From: JBBRLA01 sp038231615
GTDB taxonomy: Bacteria > Myxococcota_A > Polyangia > Palsa-1104 > JAEUJZ01
Assembly: GCA_038231615.1 (NCBI GenBank)
Contig: JBBRLA010000299.1
Span: 1-9,748 of the forward strand
Direction of reading: 5' to 3'
Length of the DNA: 9,748 nucleotides
Part shown: positions 1 through 5,815 of the stretch, piece after piece
Layout: each line of letters opens with the position of its first letter
How positions within the stretch are numbered: the first letter of the stretch is position 1
Made by a program: the position numbers and the translations under genes
The notes under the pieces: generated by a model
The model's input: only the letters and a program-made list of their open reading frames with translations
Told to the model about the DNA's origin: nothing
Database searches by the model: none

Positions 1-143
1 AATTCCTGCGCAGGCAGGAAATTTCGCAGGGTGCCCAGGCGGTCTTTCGTCCATGCGCCGATGGCCGCGGACGGCAAGGAGTTGCGCCTTTCGCGTGAGC
101 GCGCCGCTTCACGAATCTTTCGGATCGAGATTGCCGCGCAGGC

Positions 144-1499
144 TCATTTCGGATGAGCGTTTTTTCGGGTCTGGAGCGGGGCGATCGGCGGCGGCGGGGG
201 GGCCGAGGGGCGATCGGCGGCGGCGGGAGGGCGATCGGCGGCGGGAGGGCGATCGGCGGTGGGAGGGCGATCGGCGGTGGGAGGGCGATCGGCGGTGGGA
301 GGGCAATCGGCGGCGGGGGAGCGATCGGCGGCGGGGGAGCGATCGGCGGCGGGAGGGCGATCGGCGGCGGGAGGGCGATCGGCGGCGGGGGAGCGATCGG
401 CGGCGGCGGGGCGATCGGCGGCGGCGGGGCGGGAGATCGGGATCCAGTAGGACAGATCGACGGGCAGCCCCTGCTTTGAGAAGACGTCGGCCTTCTTCTT
501 CCGCAGCGCCAGCGCCCGATCGGAGGGCGCCTTGCGCGGGGAGGCGGATGCCTGGCTCGGAGCGGATCCGCCGTCAGACGAGGCACCCGCGGCGTGGGCC
601 GCCGCGACCTGTGGTTGATGGGCGGCGGCAGCGGCGTGGGCCGCCGCGACCTGTGGTTGATGGGCGGCGGCAGCGGCGTGAGCAGCGGCACCCTGTGGTT
701 GGTGGACGGCACCGGCGGCGTGGGCAGCGGCACCCTGTGGTTGGTGTGCGGCGGCGGCAGCGGCGTGGGCGGCGTAGGCCGAGGCACCCTGGCCGGTGGG
801 CGTGGCCGGGGACTGCGGCAGGGGTGGCATTTGCGGCGTCCCCCCATCAGCGGCAGCGCGTCGTCGGGCCGCCGCCTTCCGCGCGGTCACCCGGACCTTG
901 CGCGAATGCCGTTCTCGCAGGGCCCCCTCTGCGGGGTAAAGGAGCCTGGCACGGGCCGTCGCTCCAGGGGGTTTGATCGGCAGGGCGTTCTCGCCGCGCA
1001 CCTGCCGCACGATGGTCATCGCGATCCGCACCCCCAGGGTCTTTTCCTTCAGCGACAGGTCCCGGGTGCAGTCGGCCAGATCCTGGAAGAACGCGCTGAC
1101 GGTCTCCAGCTCCAGCGCCCGGGTCAGCATCTCGGCCAGGTCGGTCCCATTGACCTCCATGTGGCAAAAGAGTTCCGGCTCTTGCTTCAGGGCATCGGCG
1201 ACGCAGTCCACGAATTCGGGGACCTCCTGGAAGAGGTGGCTCGCCAGGCGCATGCGCTCGTCGCCGGTCAGTTTGAACCTGGGGATGGGTTTTACCTCCA
1301 CGAGGATGCGCTTTCGCAAGGCCCGGAGGCGTTCTGTGGTCAATGCGCCCAGGCGGTCGATGAAGAAGTCGCCTGCTTCCCCGTAGTTTTCCTGGTTTTT
1401 CGAGTCGGGGCCGGAGGGCGTGGTCTGGAAGTCGGGATGGCTCATGGATAGGTACATCGGCACCAGAGGCCGCATCGTCAAGGGGTCTGGTGATTTCAT
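144..1499 (-). CDS. Uncharacterised protein with helical N-terminal domain and Ala/Pro-rich repeat tail
   Basis: I do not recognise this family. The frame is open from 1589, and the start is uncertain: ATGs lie at 1589, 1499, 1475, 1457 and 1445, none with a convincing Shine-Dalgarno. I use 1499, just inside a 21-bp direct repeat; the confident protein-like sequence begins near 1445. The first ~200 residues are charged and predicted helical, with a block around the EVKPIPRFKLTGDERMRLA segment and another around EVNGTDLAEMLTRALELE, which looks like a folded domain. A basic stretch (KVRVTARKAAARRRAA) follows. The rest is low complexity: four 14-residue units built around AHQPQ, a KKKADVFSK segment, then a hexapeptide array of the type PPAADR, ending in a proline run. 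No signal peptide or membrane segment is seen. Both repeat arrays stay in frame, which supports translation. It is transcribed away from the plus-strand operon. Function unknown. Confidence 0.7.
   Translation of the reverse strand: MKSPDPLTMRPLVPMYLSMSHPDFQTTPSGPDSKNQENYGEAGDFFIDRLGALTTERLRALRKRILVEVKPIPRFKLTGDERMRLASHLFQEVPEFVDCVADALKQEPELFCHMEVNGTDLAEMLTRALELETVSAFFQDLADCTRDLSLKEKTLGVRIAMTIVRQVRGENALPIKPPGATARARLLYPAEGALRERHSRKVRVTARKAAARRRAAADGGTPQMPPLPQSPATPTGQGASAYAAHAAAAAAHQPQGAAAHAAGAVHQPQGAAAHAAAAAHQPQVAAAHAAAAAHQPQVAAAHAAGASSDGGSAPSQASASPRKAPSDRALALRKKKADVFSKQGLPVDLSYWIPISRPAAADRPAAADRSPAADRPPAADRPPAADRSPAADRSPAADCPPTADRPPTADRPPTADRPPAADRPPAAADRPSAPPPPPIAPLQTRKNAHPK
182..429. repeat. 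18-bp tandem repeat array encoding PPAADR-type hexapeptides
   Basis: The core CGATCGGCGG begins at 182, 211 and 232, then every 18 bp at 250, 268, 286, 304, 322, 340, 358, 376, 394 and 412. Thus eleven starts from 232 to 412 are at exact 18-bp spacing, and the first two gaps are irregular (29 and 21 bp). Read on the minus strand in the frame of the host gene, the units give P-(P/S)-(A/T)-A-D-(R/C). One unit (304) has CAATCG, turning Arg into Cys, and three adjacent units share a GGTGGG variant giving Thr, which suggests recent unit duplication. Each intact unit carries the palindrome CGATCG. Confidence 0.95.
591..758. repeat. Four-unit 42-bp tandem repeat (14-aa AHQPQ repeat)
   Basis: The marker CTGTGGTTG recurs at 609, 651, 693 and 735, exactly 42 bp apart. 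On the minus strand the units encode a 14-residue repeat of Ala with a central His-Gln-Pro-Gln, varying at Val/Gly after HQPQ and at Ala/Gly/Val before it. The array lies inside the coding frame of the gene at 144-1499, between its basic segment and its hexapeptide array. The outer boundaries are approximate because the flanks are also Ala/Gly-codon rich. Confidence 0.9.
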
Positions 1500-1538
1500 G
1501 GCGCGATTGCCGCAAACCATGGCGCGATTGCCGCAAAC
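1497..1538. repeat. Two-copy 21-bp direct repeat at the 5' end of the minus-strand gene
   Basis: CATGGCGCGATTGCCGCAAAC occurs at 1497-1517 and again at 1518-1538, followed by a third partial copy (CATGGCG) at 1539. On the minus strand it would encode MVCGNRA-type heptapeptides if translation began upstream at 1589; otherwise it lies in the leader of the gene starting at 1499. Each copy carries an in-frame ATG on the minus strand, so the duplication has also duplicated a potential start codon. Confidence 0.85.
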
Positions 1539-1702
1539 CATGGCGGGGCAGCCCTCAAGGGGCGGCGGCGCAAGGGCGGGGGGCTGCATAAAAAGGGGCG
1601 GCGCCCTGCGGATTCACGGGGCCGGCCCTGAAAAGGTAGGGTCAAGGGCCTGTCCCCACAGCACCGCCGGGCTACCCCGAGACGACAAAAAAAGAGGCGG
1701 CC
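1500..1702. other. Intergenic region between divergent transcription units
   Basis: This stretch separates the minus-strand repeat protein from the plus-strand units. Apart from the 21-bp direct repeat at its left edge I see only GC-rich sequence, a loose inverted repeat GGCCCT/AGGGCC at 1624-1629 and 1645-1650 with a 15-nt loop, and an A-rich run at 1687-1693 before a possible ribosome binding site. Divergent promoters should lie here, but I see no convincing -35/-10 pair. Open frames crossing it have poor codon character and I treat them as shadows. Confidence 0.4.
1691..1697 (+). promoter_or_regulatory. Ribosome binding site for the decayed small gene
   Basis: AAAGAGG lies 5 nt before the ATG at 1703, the best-placed Shine-Dalgarno-like sequence in this half of the window. 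The frame it serves stops after 16 codons (TAG at 1751-1753), which argues that a functional small gene once started here. Confidence 0.4.
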
Positions 1703-1976
1703 ATGAGCGCACAGGAAGCAGCCAGGGTCCGGGAAGAAGCGGCCCTGCGTTAGAAGCAGCCGGCGACGCGCAAAGCCAAGCGGGACATGCAGCAGGCAGC
1801 GGGAGGGCGCGGACGATGTCTACTACAAGGCCGGCGTGGGACACGATTGGCTGGTGGACCCGTCCGGGCAGCGAATCTTGGTCCACCCTGGGCAGATTGG
1901 GCTACGAACTTGCACCGGCCTGGATATCCTCTATATGTTATCAGCCGGTTCTCGAAGCAATGAGCACACTCCCTGA
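1703..1976 (+). pseudogene. Decayed small gene; 3' part resembles the end of a Uma2-family nuclease
   Basis: The ATG at 1703, preceded by AAAGAGG, opens a frame reading MSAQEAARVREEAALR before a TAG at 1751; the frame continues with a coding-like KQPATRKAKRDMQQA stretch. In another frame, from about 1812 to the TGA at 1974-1976, the translation contains YYKAGVGHDWLVDPSGQRI. This resembles the C-terminal motif of Uma2-family (PF05685, PD-(D/E)XK fold) proteins, typically ...AGVPEYWLVDP.... The catalytic part is not recognisable, so only a tail remains. At least one stop and one frame change separate the two pieces, so if they were one gene it is broken. The end overlaps the next gene's start at 1960. 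The match is from memory of the family pattern and the segment is short. Alternatively, these are two unrelated fragments or noise. Confidence 0.3.
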
Positions 1977-3786
1977 AGCGAAGCCCAGTTACTTGCCTGA
2001 ACCGTCCGGCGTCAGCGCCTGGCTGGAGGGCCTGCTTTTGCCCGGCGTCCCCAAGCTGGGTACGCTGGCGCCGCTGGCCGCGCCGATGAAGAACATCCTG
2101 CGCCGCCAGGCAGTGGACCTGTGCCTGCGCGAAGAGCCCCCGGACGCCCCGCTTCAGTCCTTGTCCCCCTTCATCGAGGCCGAGATCAACCGGCTGAAGC
2201 GCGATCCCGCGGTGGCGGCGACCCTGGACCTCCCACTCCTCTTGCAACTCTACGCCCAGCTGGCCGTGCAAGCCGGGTGGCTGAGTTCGGGCCATGCCCT
2301 GCGCTTCGCTGATCCCCTGCTGCCAGCCCTCCTGGTTGGTAGCGAGATTGCGCAGGGCCACAAGCGGGCCGCCGAGCTGCGCAAGAAGATGGGCGCCGAT
2401 CGGGGTTGGGCCGAGGGGGCCTTCGCAGCGGTCGCCCTGGGCGACCCGATCGAAGGGTGGACGCAGCTCCTGTTGCAGGAGGAAGACCCGCTGAACTTCA
2501 TCGAGCGCATCTTCTTGACCTGCCATGCGCTGGGGGCCACTGCCGCCGACGCGCCGGTCAGCGAGGAGATGACGCGGGCCTTCCACTTGGGGATCGCGGC
2601 GCTCATCTGGCTCTTTCCGCGGAAGACCCGGAAGGACACGGGAGACCCCAGCATCCAGGAGGAAGAGAAAAACCCGCTTTATTTATCCTTCGAAGCCTGG
2701 TCGCGCTGCACCTATCGACTGGCCCACTCGGTGGTGAGCCGAAGGGCCGGGAAGCAGGCCTTTGACCCGGCGCATAGCGTTGCCCTTCCACCGCCCCTCG
2801 ATCGGATTCTGGATGCCCTCGGGCTTGTGCAGCGGCTCTCCCCTGACGAGGCCCGCGCGGTGGCCGGGTTCTGCTCTCCGTTTTCGGGGGCCGCCGCCGG
2901 ACAGATCGACCAGGCGTTCTTCCAGATCATCGGCACGGTGGGGAGCCGTTTCAGGGGAACAGTCCCCGAGATGGGGCGCGCATGGATGCATGAACTGGCG
3001 ATTCCCGCGCTCATCACCGCATCGCCCGACCGCGCCCCGCTCCTTTTGGCCGGCGCAGGTCATGGCAATGTCGGGGTGTGGCTGCTAGGCCACCGTCCCC
3101 TCAACCAGGACTGGCAAGCGGCGTGGGAAAAGCTGCTCGGCAGCACCGATCCCGCTCCGGCGATTCCGGCGTGGCTGGAAGGGCTGAAGTACAAGCTCCG
3201 GCGCGACTGGCCCGAGGATGAGTTCTTGGTCAAAGAAGCGCCGGAGCGGCTTCGGGCGGCCGGGCTGTGGCCAGCGGCCAGGGACGCGCTTCGACAAGAG
3301 TTGCGACAAATGAGCGGCCTCTCAACCATCCTGGATGACCGATTCGGCGAGATATTGCGCCTAGCGGAGCTGACAAAGGCGGAGCTGGAAGAGCTCGCGC
3401 AGGGCTGGGATTTCGCTTCCTACTTCCCCTTGAATGCATTCCTTTCGGCCGGGGTCCCCTTTTCGGCCCTGGCATCCGGTGTGAAAAGCAGGCTGGCGCA
3501 TTTCTCCAACAAAGAGCGGCCGGAGGAACAAGAACTTCGCCAAAGCCTGCTGTCCATGCTGGAACACGGGGATGGCGAGACGCTTTTCCGGCTGGTGGAC
3601 CCCGATCCGGCCCCGCTCCTCCACGTCCTGGAAAATGAGCCGCCGGGTGACTGGTTCCAGGGGCTGCTCCGCGCCAGCCAGGCGCTGCCGCCGCAGGCGA
3701 AGAAGGTCCTCCTGGGCAGGCTGGCGACGTTTTCGTCACATAAAGGGGTGCGACGCGCGTGCCTCAAGGAGCTGCTTTTGCCATGA
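1960..3786 (+). CDS. Uncharacterised 608-aa protein, first gene of a three-gene operon
   Basis: I do not recognise the family. The start ATG at 1960 (MSTLPEAKPSYLPEP) is chosen because protein-like composition begins there; the frame is open further upstream, but that part is low-quality sequence lying antisense to other features. No clear Shine-Dalgarno precedes it. The protein looks soluble and mostly helical, rich in Leu/Ala/Glu. A moderately hydrophobic helix (AALIWLFPRK, ~residues 207-216) is too short and charged to be a sure membrane segment. No nucleotide-binding or nuclease motif is visible. A Gly-rich turn followed by VGVWLLGHRPLNQDW in the middle, and repeated helical blocks in the last third, may suggest a scaffold or sensor. 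Its TGA (3784-3786) overlaps the ATG of the ATPase gene (ATGA), implying translational coupling and a shared role with the ATPase and DUF4276 proteins. Confidence 0.85.
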   Translation: MSTLPEAKPSYLPEPSGVSAWLEGLLLPGVPKLGTLAPLAAPMKNILRRQAVDLCLREEPPDAPLQSLSPFIEAEINRLKRDPAVAATLDLPLLLQLYAQLAVQAGWLSSGHALRFADPLLPALLVGSEIAQGHKRAAELRKKMGADRGWAEGAFAAVALGDPIEGWTQLLLQEEDPLNFIERIFLTCHALGATAADAPVSEEMTRAFHLGIAALIWLFPRKTRKDTGDPSIQEEEKNPLYLSFEAWSRCTYRLAHSVVSRRAGKQAFDPAHSVALPPPLDRILDALGLVQRLSPDEARAVAGFCSPFSGAAAGQIDQAFFQIIGTVGSRFRGTVPEMGRAWMHELAIPALITASPDRAPLLLAGAGHGNVGVWLLGHRPLNQDWQAAWEKLLGSTDPAPAIPAWLEGLKYKLRRDWPEDEFLVKEAPERLRAAGLWPAARDALRQELRQMSGLSTILDDRFGEILRLAELTKAELEELAQGWDFASYFPLNAFLSAGVPFSALASGVKSRLAHFSNKERPEEQELRQSLLSMLEHGDGETLFRLVDPDPAPLLHVLENEPPGDWFQGLLRASQALPPQAKKVLLGRLATFSSHKGVRRACLKELLLP

Positions 3787-5006
3787 TCGAGTCGATCGGC
3801 GTGAGCGGCCTGCTTTCGTTCGGCTGGCAACAGATGACGTTGCCCCTGCGGCGGCTCAACGTGATCATCGGCCCGAACGGCAGCGGCAAGTCGAACTTGC
3901 TGGACCTCTTCGATCTGTTGAGGGCCGTGCCCAAAGATCTAAACGACCCGGTTGACCGCAAGGGCCGCGCCGCCAGTTGGATGCACAAGGCGAAAAAGGT
4001 CGCCCCCGATGCACCCGCAATGCTGGAAGTGGTCCTCTTGGACCCGGCCTTACAGCGACCGCTGCGCTACCGCCTCGGATTTGGGTCCGTCCTGCCCGAA
4101 CTGCCGGTGATGAACCTGGTGAGCGAGCAACTCCAGACCCGGGACGAGCATACCAACGAGACGCCATTCGGGTTCTTGGAAGGGCAAAAAGACAGCGCCA
4201 CGATCAAGGCATTTTCCGATGGTGGCGTCGAGCGAGACGAGGTCTTCGGGGCGTATACTTGGCTGCCCGCGCAACATTTCTTCCCCCCGCAGCCTCTCTT
4301 CCCCCGGAGGTCCCTGCTCTCGCATGCACGGGGAAACCCCGCCTGCCCGCAGATCGGTCGGGTGGCGCAGCTCCTTGAGGGGATCAATCTGCACCAGGGC
4401 TGGCAATTCGGCCCGCAGGCGCCGGTGCGGCAGATCCAGCCCGCCGGGCTCCCGGGCATGACCCTTTTGCCCGACGCCAGCAACCTGGGCCTGGTGCTGC
4501 ACCGGCTGCGGCTGAACGACGGCGTGCGCCAGCGCATCCGCGACTCGCTGCGCAGCCTTTACTATGGCGTGGACGACATCGAGGTCAGCATCGAACCCCA
4601 GGGGGTGAAGATGTACCTGACTGAACTCGATATGAGCACGCCGACCCCAGCCAGCAGAATGTCCGATGGGACGCTGCGCTGGCTGGCGCTGCTGTCGATC
4701 CTGCTTGATCCGGAGCCGCCACCGCTGGTGTGTCTTGAGGAGCCGGAGTTGGGGCTGCACCCGCGTGTCATCTCGACGCTGGGTCAGCTCCTTATCGAGG
4801 CCAGCGAGCGTACCCAGATCATCGTCACCACGCATTCGGACGCGCTGGTGTCCGAATTCAGCGGCAGCCCGGAGGACGTGGTGGTCTGCGAGCGGCCCTT
4901 CGGAGCGACGGAGCTGGTTCGGCTGGAGCCGGACAGGCTTCGCCACTGGTTGGAGGAGTACTCGCTGGGACATGTCTGGATGAGCGGCGAGTTGGGGGGC
5001 ATGTGA
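3783..5006 (+). CDS. AAA/ABC-fold ATPase (AAA_21/AAA_15, OLD- or RecF-like), 407 aa
   Basis: This is a complete single-chain ABC-type ATPase. Visible motifs are Walker A GPNGSGKSN (residues 30-38), a signature-like SRMSDGTLRW (291-300), Walker B LVCLEEPE with the following LGLHP D-loop region (315-327), and the switch histidine in VTTHSD (H351). The N-terminus (IESIGVSGLLSFG) is the usual opening strand of this family. The middle lacks a long coiled coil, so it is not a true SMC or Rad50. There is no C-terminal Toprim domain as in OLD nucleases; a candidate Toprim-like protein is encoded separately just downstream. The start at 3783 is set by the ATGA overlap with the upstream stop. The end overlaps the next gene as GTGA. 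Expected role: ATP-driven dimerisation that senses or gates a partner effector, probably on nucleic acid. That role comes from family knowledge plus gene order and is untested here. Confidence 0.93.
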   Translation: MIESIGVSGLLSFGWQQMTLPLRRLNVIIGPNGSGKSNLLDLFDLLRAVPKDLNDPVDRKGRAASWMHKAKKVAPDAPAMLEVVLLDPALQRPLRYRLGFGSVLPELPVMNLVSEQLQTRDEHTNETPFGFLEGQKDSATIKAFSDGGVERDEVFGAYTWLPAQHFFPPQPLFPRRSLLSHARGNPACPQIGRVAQLLEGINLHQGWQFGPQAPVRQIQPAGLPGMTLLPDASNLGLVLHRLRLNDGVRQRIRDSLRSLYYGVDDIEVSIEPQGVKMYLTELDMSTPTPASRMSDGTLRWLALLSILLDPEPPPLVCLEEPELGLHPRVISTLGQLLIEASERTQIIVTTHSDALVSEFSGSPEDVVVCERPFGATELVRLEPDRLRHWLEEYSLGHVWMSGELGGM

Positions 5007-5674
5007 CGGCGAGCGCGGTCAGGCTCTACATCGAAGGCGGCGGCGACGACCAGAATACCAAACGGAAGCTGAAAGAGGGGTTCGGCACGTTTCTGAAGGA
5101 GATCCGGGACCTGTGCCGGCAGCGGGGGGTGCACTGGGACGTGATCCTGTGCGGCGGACGCGGCAGTGCATACAAAGACTTCTGCGCGGCGCTTCAGGCC
5201 CACCCCGAGGCACTGTGTCTCCTTCTGGTGGACGCGGAGGCGCCGGTCACGGTGGCGGATCTGCCCTGGAAGCACCTTTTTCAGCGCGACAGGTGGGCGT
5301 GCCCTGAGCAGACCACCGATATGCAATGTCACCTGATGGCGCAGGTGATGGAGTCCTGGTTTCTGGCCGACCCCGACACGCTCGCAAGATACTATGGCTC
5401 GGAGTTCAAGCTCAACGCGCTGCCCAAGGAGAACAATGTCGAGAAGATCGCCAAAACCCAGGTCGAAACCTGCCTCAAGCAGGCAACACAGCACACCAAG
5501 ACCAAGGGTGAGTACCATAAAATTCGCCATGGCGCCGCGCTGCTGGGCCTGATCCGCCCGGCGCTGGTGAAAGAACGCGCGCCGCACTGCCGACGCCTCT
5601 TCGATACGCTGCGGCAGCACATCCTGCTTGCCGATCCCTGCGCAGGCGTGCGCCTGGCGTCGCACAGCTCCTGA
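5003..5674 (+). CDS. DUF4276 family protein, candidate Toprim-like effector, 223 aa
   Basis: The sequence follows the DUF4276 (PF14103) pattern closely. It has an N-terminal strand with YIEGGGD (E11), a GGRGSAYKDF block (51-60), LLLVDAEAP (74-81), PWKHLFQRDRW (88-98), the family-typical MAQVMESWFLADPDTLARYYG (112-132), a LP...NVEKI stretch, ATQHTKTKGEY (161-171), and a C-terminal CRRLFDTL helix. The early Glu followed by a VDxE strand recalls the metal-binding layout of Toprim nucleases, but catalytic activity is inference. The start is GTG at 5003, in GTGA overlap with the ATPase stop, with a G-run (4994-4999) as the only ribosome-binding-like element. An ATG at 5001 is in the ATPase frame and is not used. 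Length is normal for the family. Pairing with an ABC-type ATPase suggests the ATPase controls it. Confidence 0.92.
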   Translation: MTASAVRLYIEGGGDDQNTKRKLKEGFGTFLKEIRDLCRQRGVHWDVILCGGRGSAYKDFCAALQAHPEALCLLLVDAEAPVTVADLPWKHLFQRDRWACPEQTTDMQCHLMAQVMESWFLADPDTLARYYGSEFKLNALPKENNVEKIAKTQVETCLKQATQHTKTKGEYHKIRHGAALLGLIRPALVKERAPHCRRLFDTLRQHILLADPCAGVRLASHSS

Positions 5675-5717
5675 AAGGCGACGGGCGGCGGCCATCTCGC
5701 GGTGTTTCTGCGTCTAT

Positions 5718-5753
5718 AAAAAATACCTGAATGTCGACTCAAGACGGAGGTAT
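5718..5753 (-). terminator. Weak intrinsic terminator candidate between convergent genes
   Basis: On the minus strand ATACCT (5753-5748) and AGGTAT (5728-5723) can pair around a 19-nt loop, and the stem runs directly into six T residues (5723-5718). It lies downstream of the minus-strand nuclease gene and within the 141-bp gap to the convergent DUF4276 gene, where a terminator is expected. The stem is short and AT-containing and the loop long, so strength is doubtful. The rest of the gap shows nothing else. Confidence 0.35.
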
Positions 5754-5815
5754 CCCTTGCCCCGACCCCTGCCTATGTTGTCCCCCGATTTGTCATGGAC
5801 CGCGAGTTCATCGGC

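Noticed and set aside
1..156. Plus-strand open frame ending at the TGA at 154-156
   Set aside because: It overlaps the end of the minus-strand gene and an equally plausible minus-strand frame; with the left context missing I cannot support it as a gene.
182..429. CRISPR array or plasmid iterons
   Set aside because: There are no spacers: units are directly abutted, 18 bp long, and in frame with a protein; no cas or replication gene is nearby.
53..976. Plus-strand 307-aa frame over the repeat arrays
   Set aside because: It is an Arg/Gly-rich read of the antisense of the minus-strand gene; the low-complexity repeats keep several frames open, and the minus-strand frame alone gives a sensible N-terminal domain.
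594..1451. Plus-strand 285-aa and minus-strand 229-aa (847-1536) frames
   Set aside because: Both overlap the folded-domain part of the minus-strand gene and have shadow-like composition; codon third positions favour the 144-1499 frame.
1624..1650. GGCCCT/AGGGCC inverted repeat as a terminator
   Set aside because: It has a 6-bp stem, a 15-nt loop and no T-tract on either side; this is expected by chance in such GC-rich DNA.
1420..1959. N-terminal extension of the 608-aa protein to 1420
   Set aside because: The extension is Gly/Arg/Pro-rich, crosses the 21-bp repeat antisense to another gene and includes the decayed small gene; convincing protein starts at the ATG at 1960.
4050..4973. Minus-strand 307-aa frame opposite the ATPase
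   Set aside because: It is antisense to a gene with complete ABC ATPase motifs; a long shadow frame is expected at this GC content.
5636..5646. CCTGCGCAGG palindrome shared with the window start
   Set aside because: Two short copies in high-GC sequence, one inside a coding region; no further copies or common flanks suggest a repeat family.
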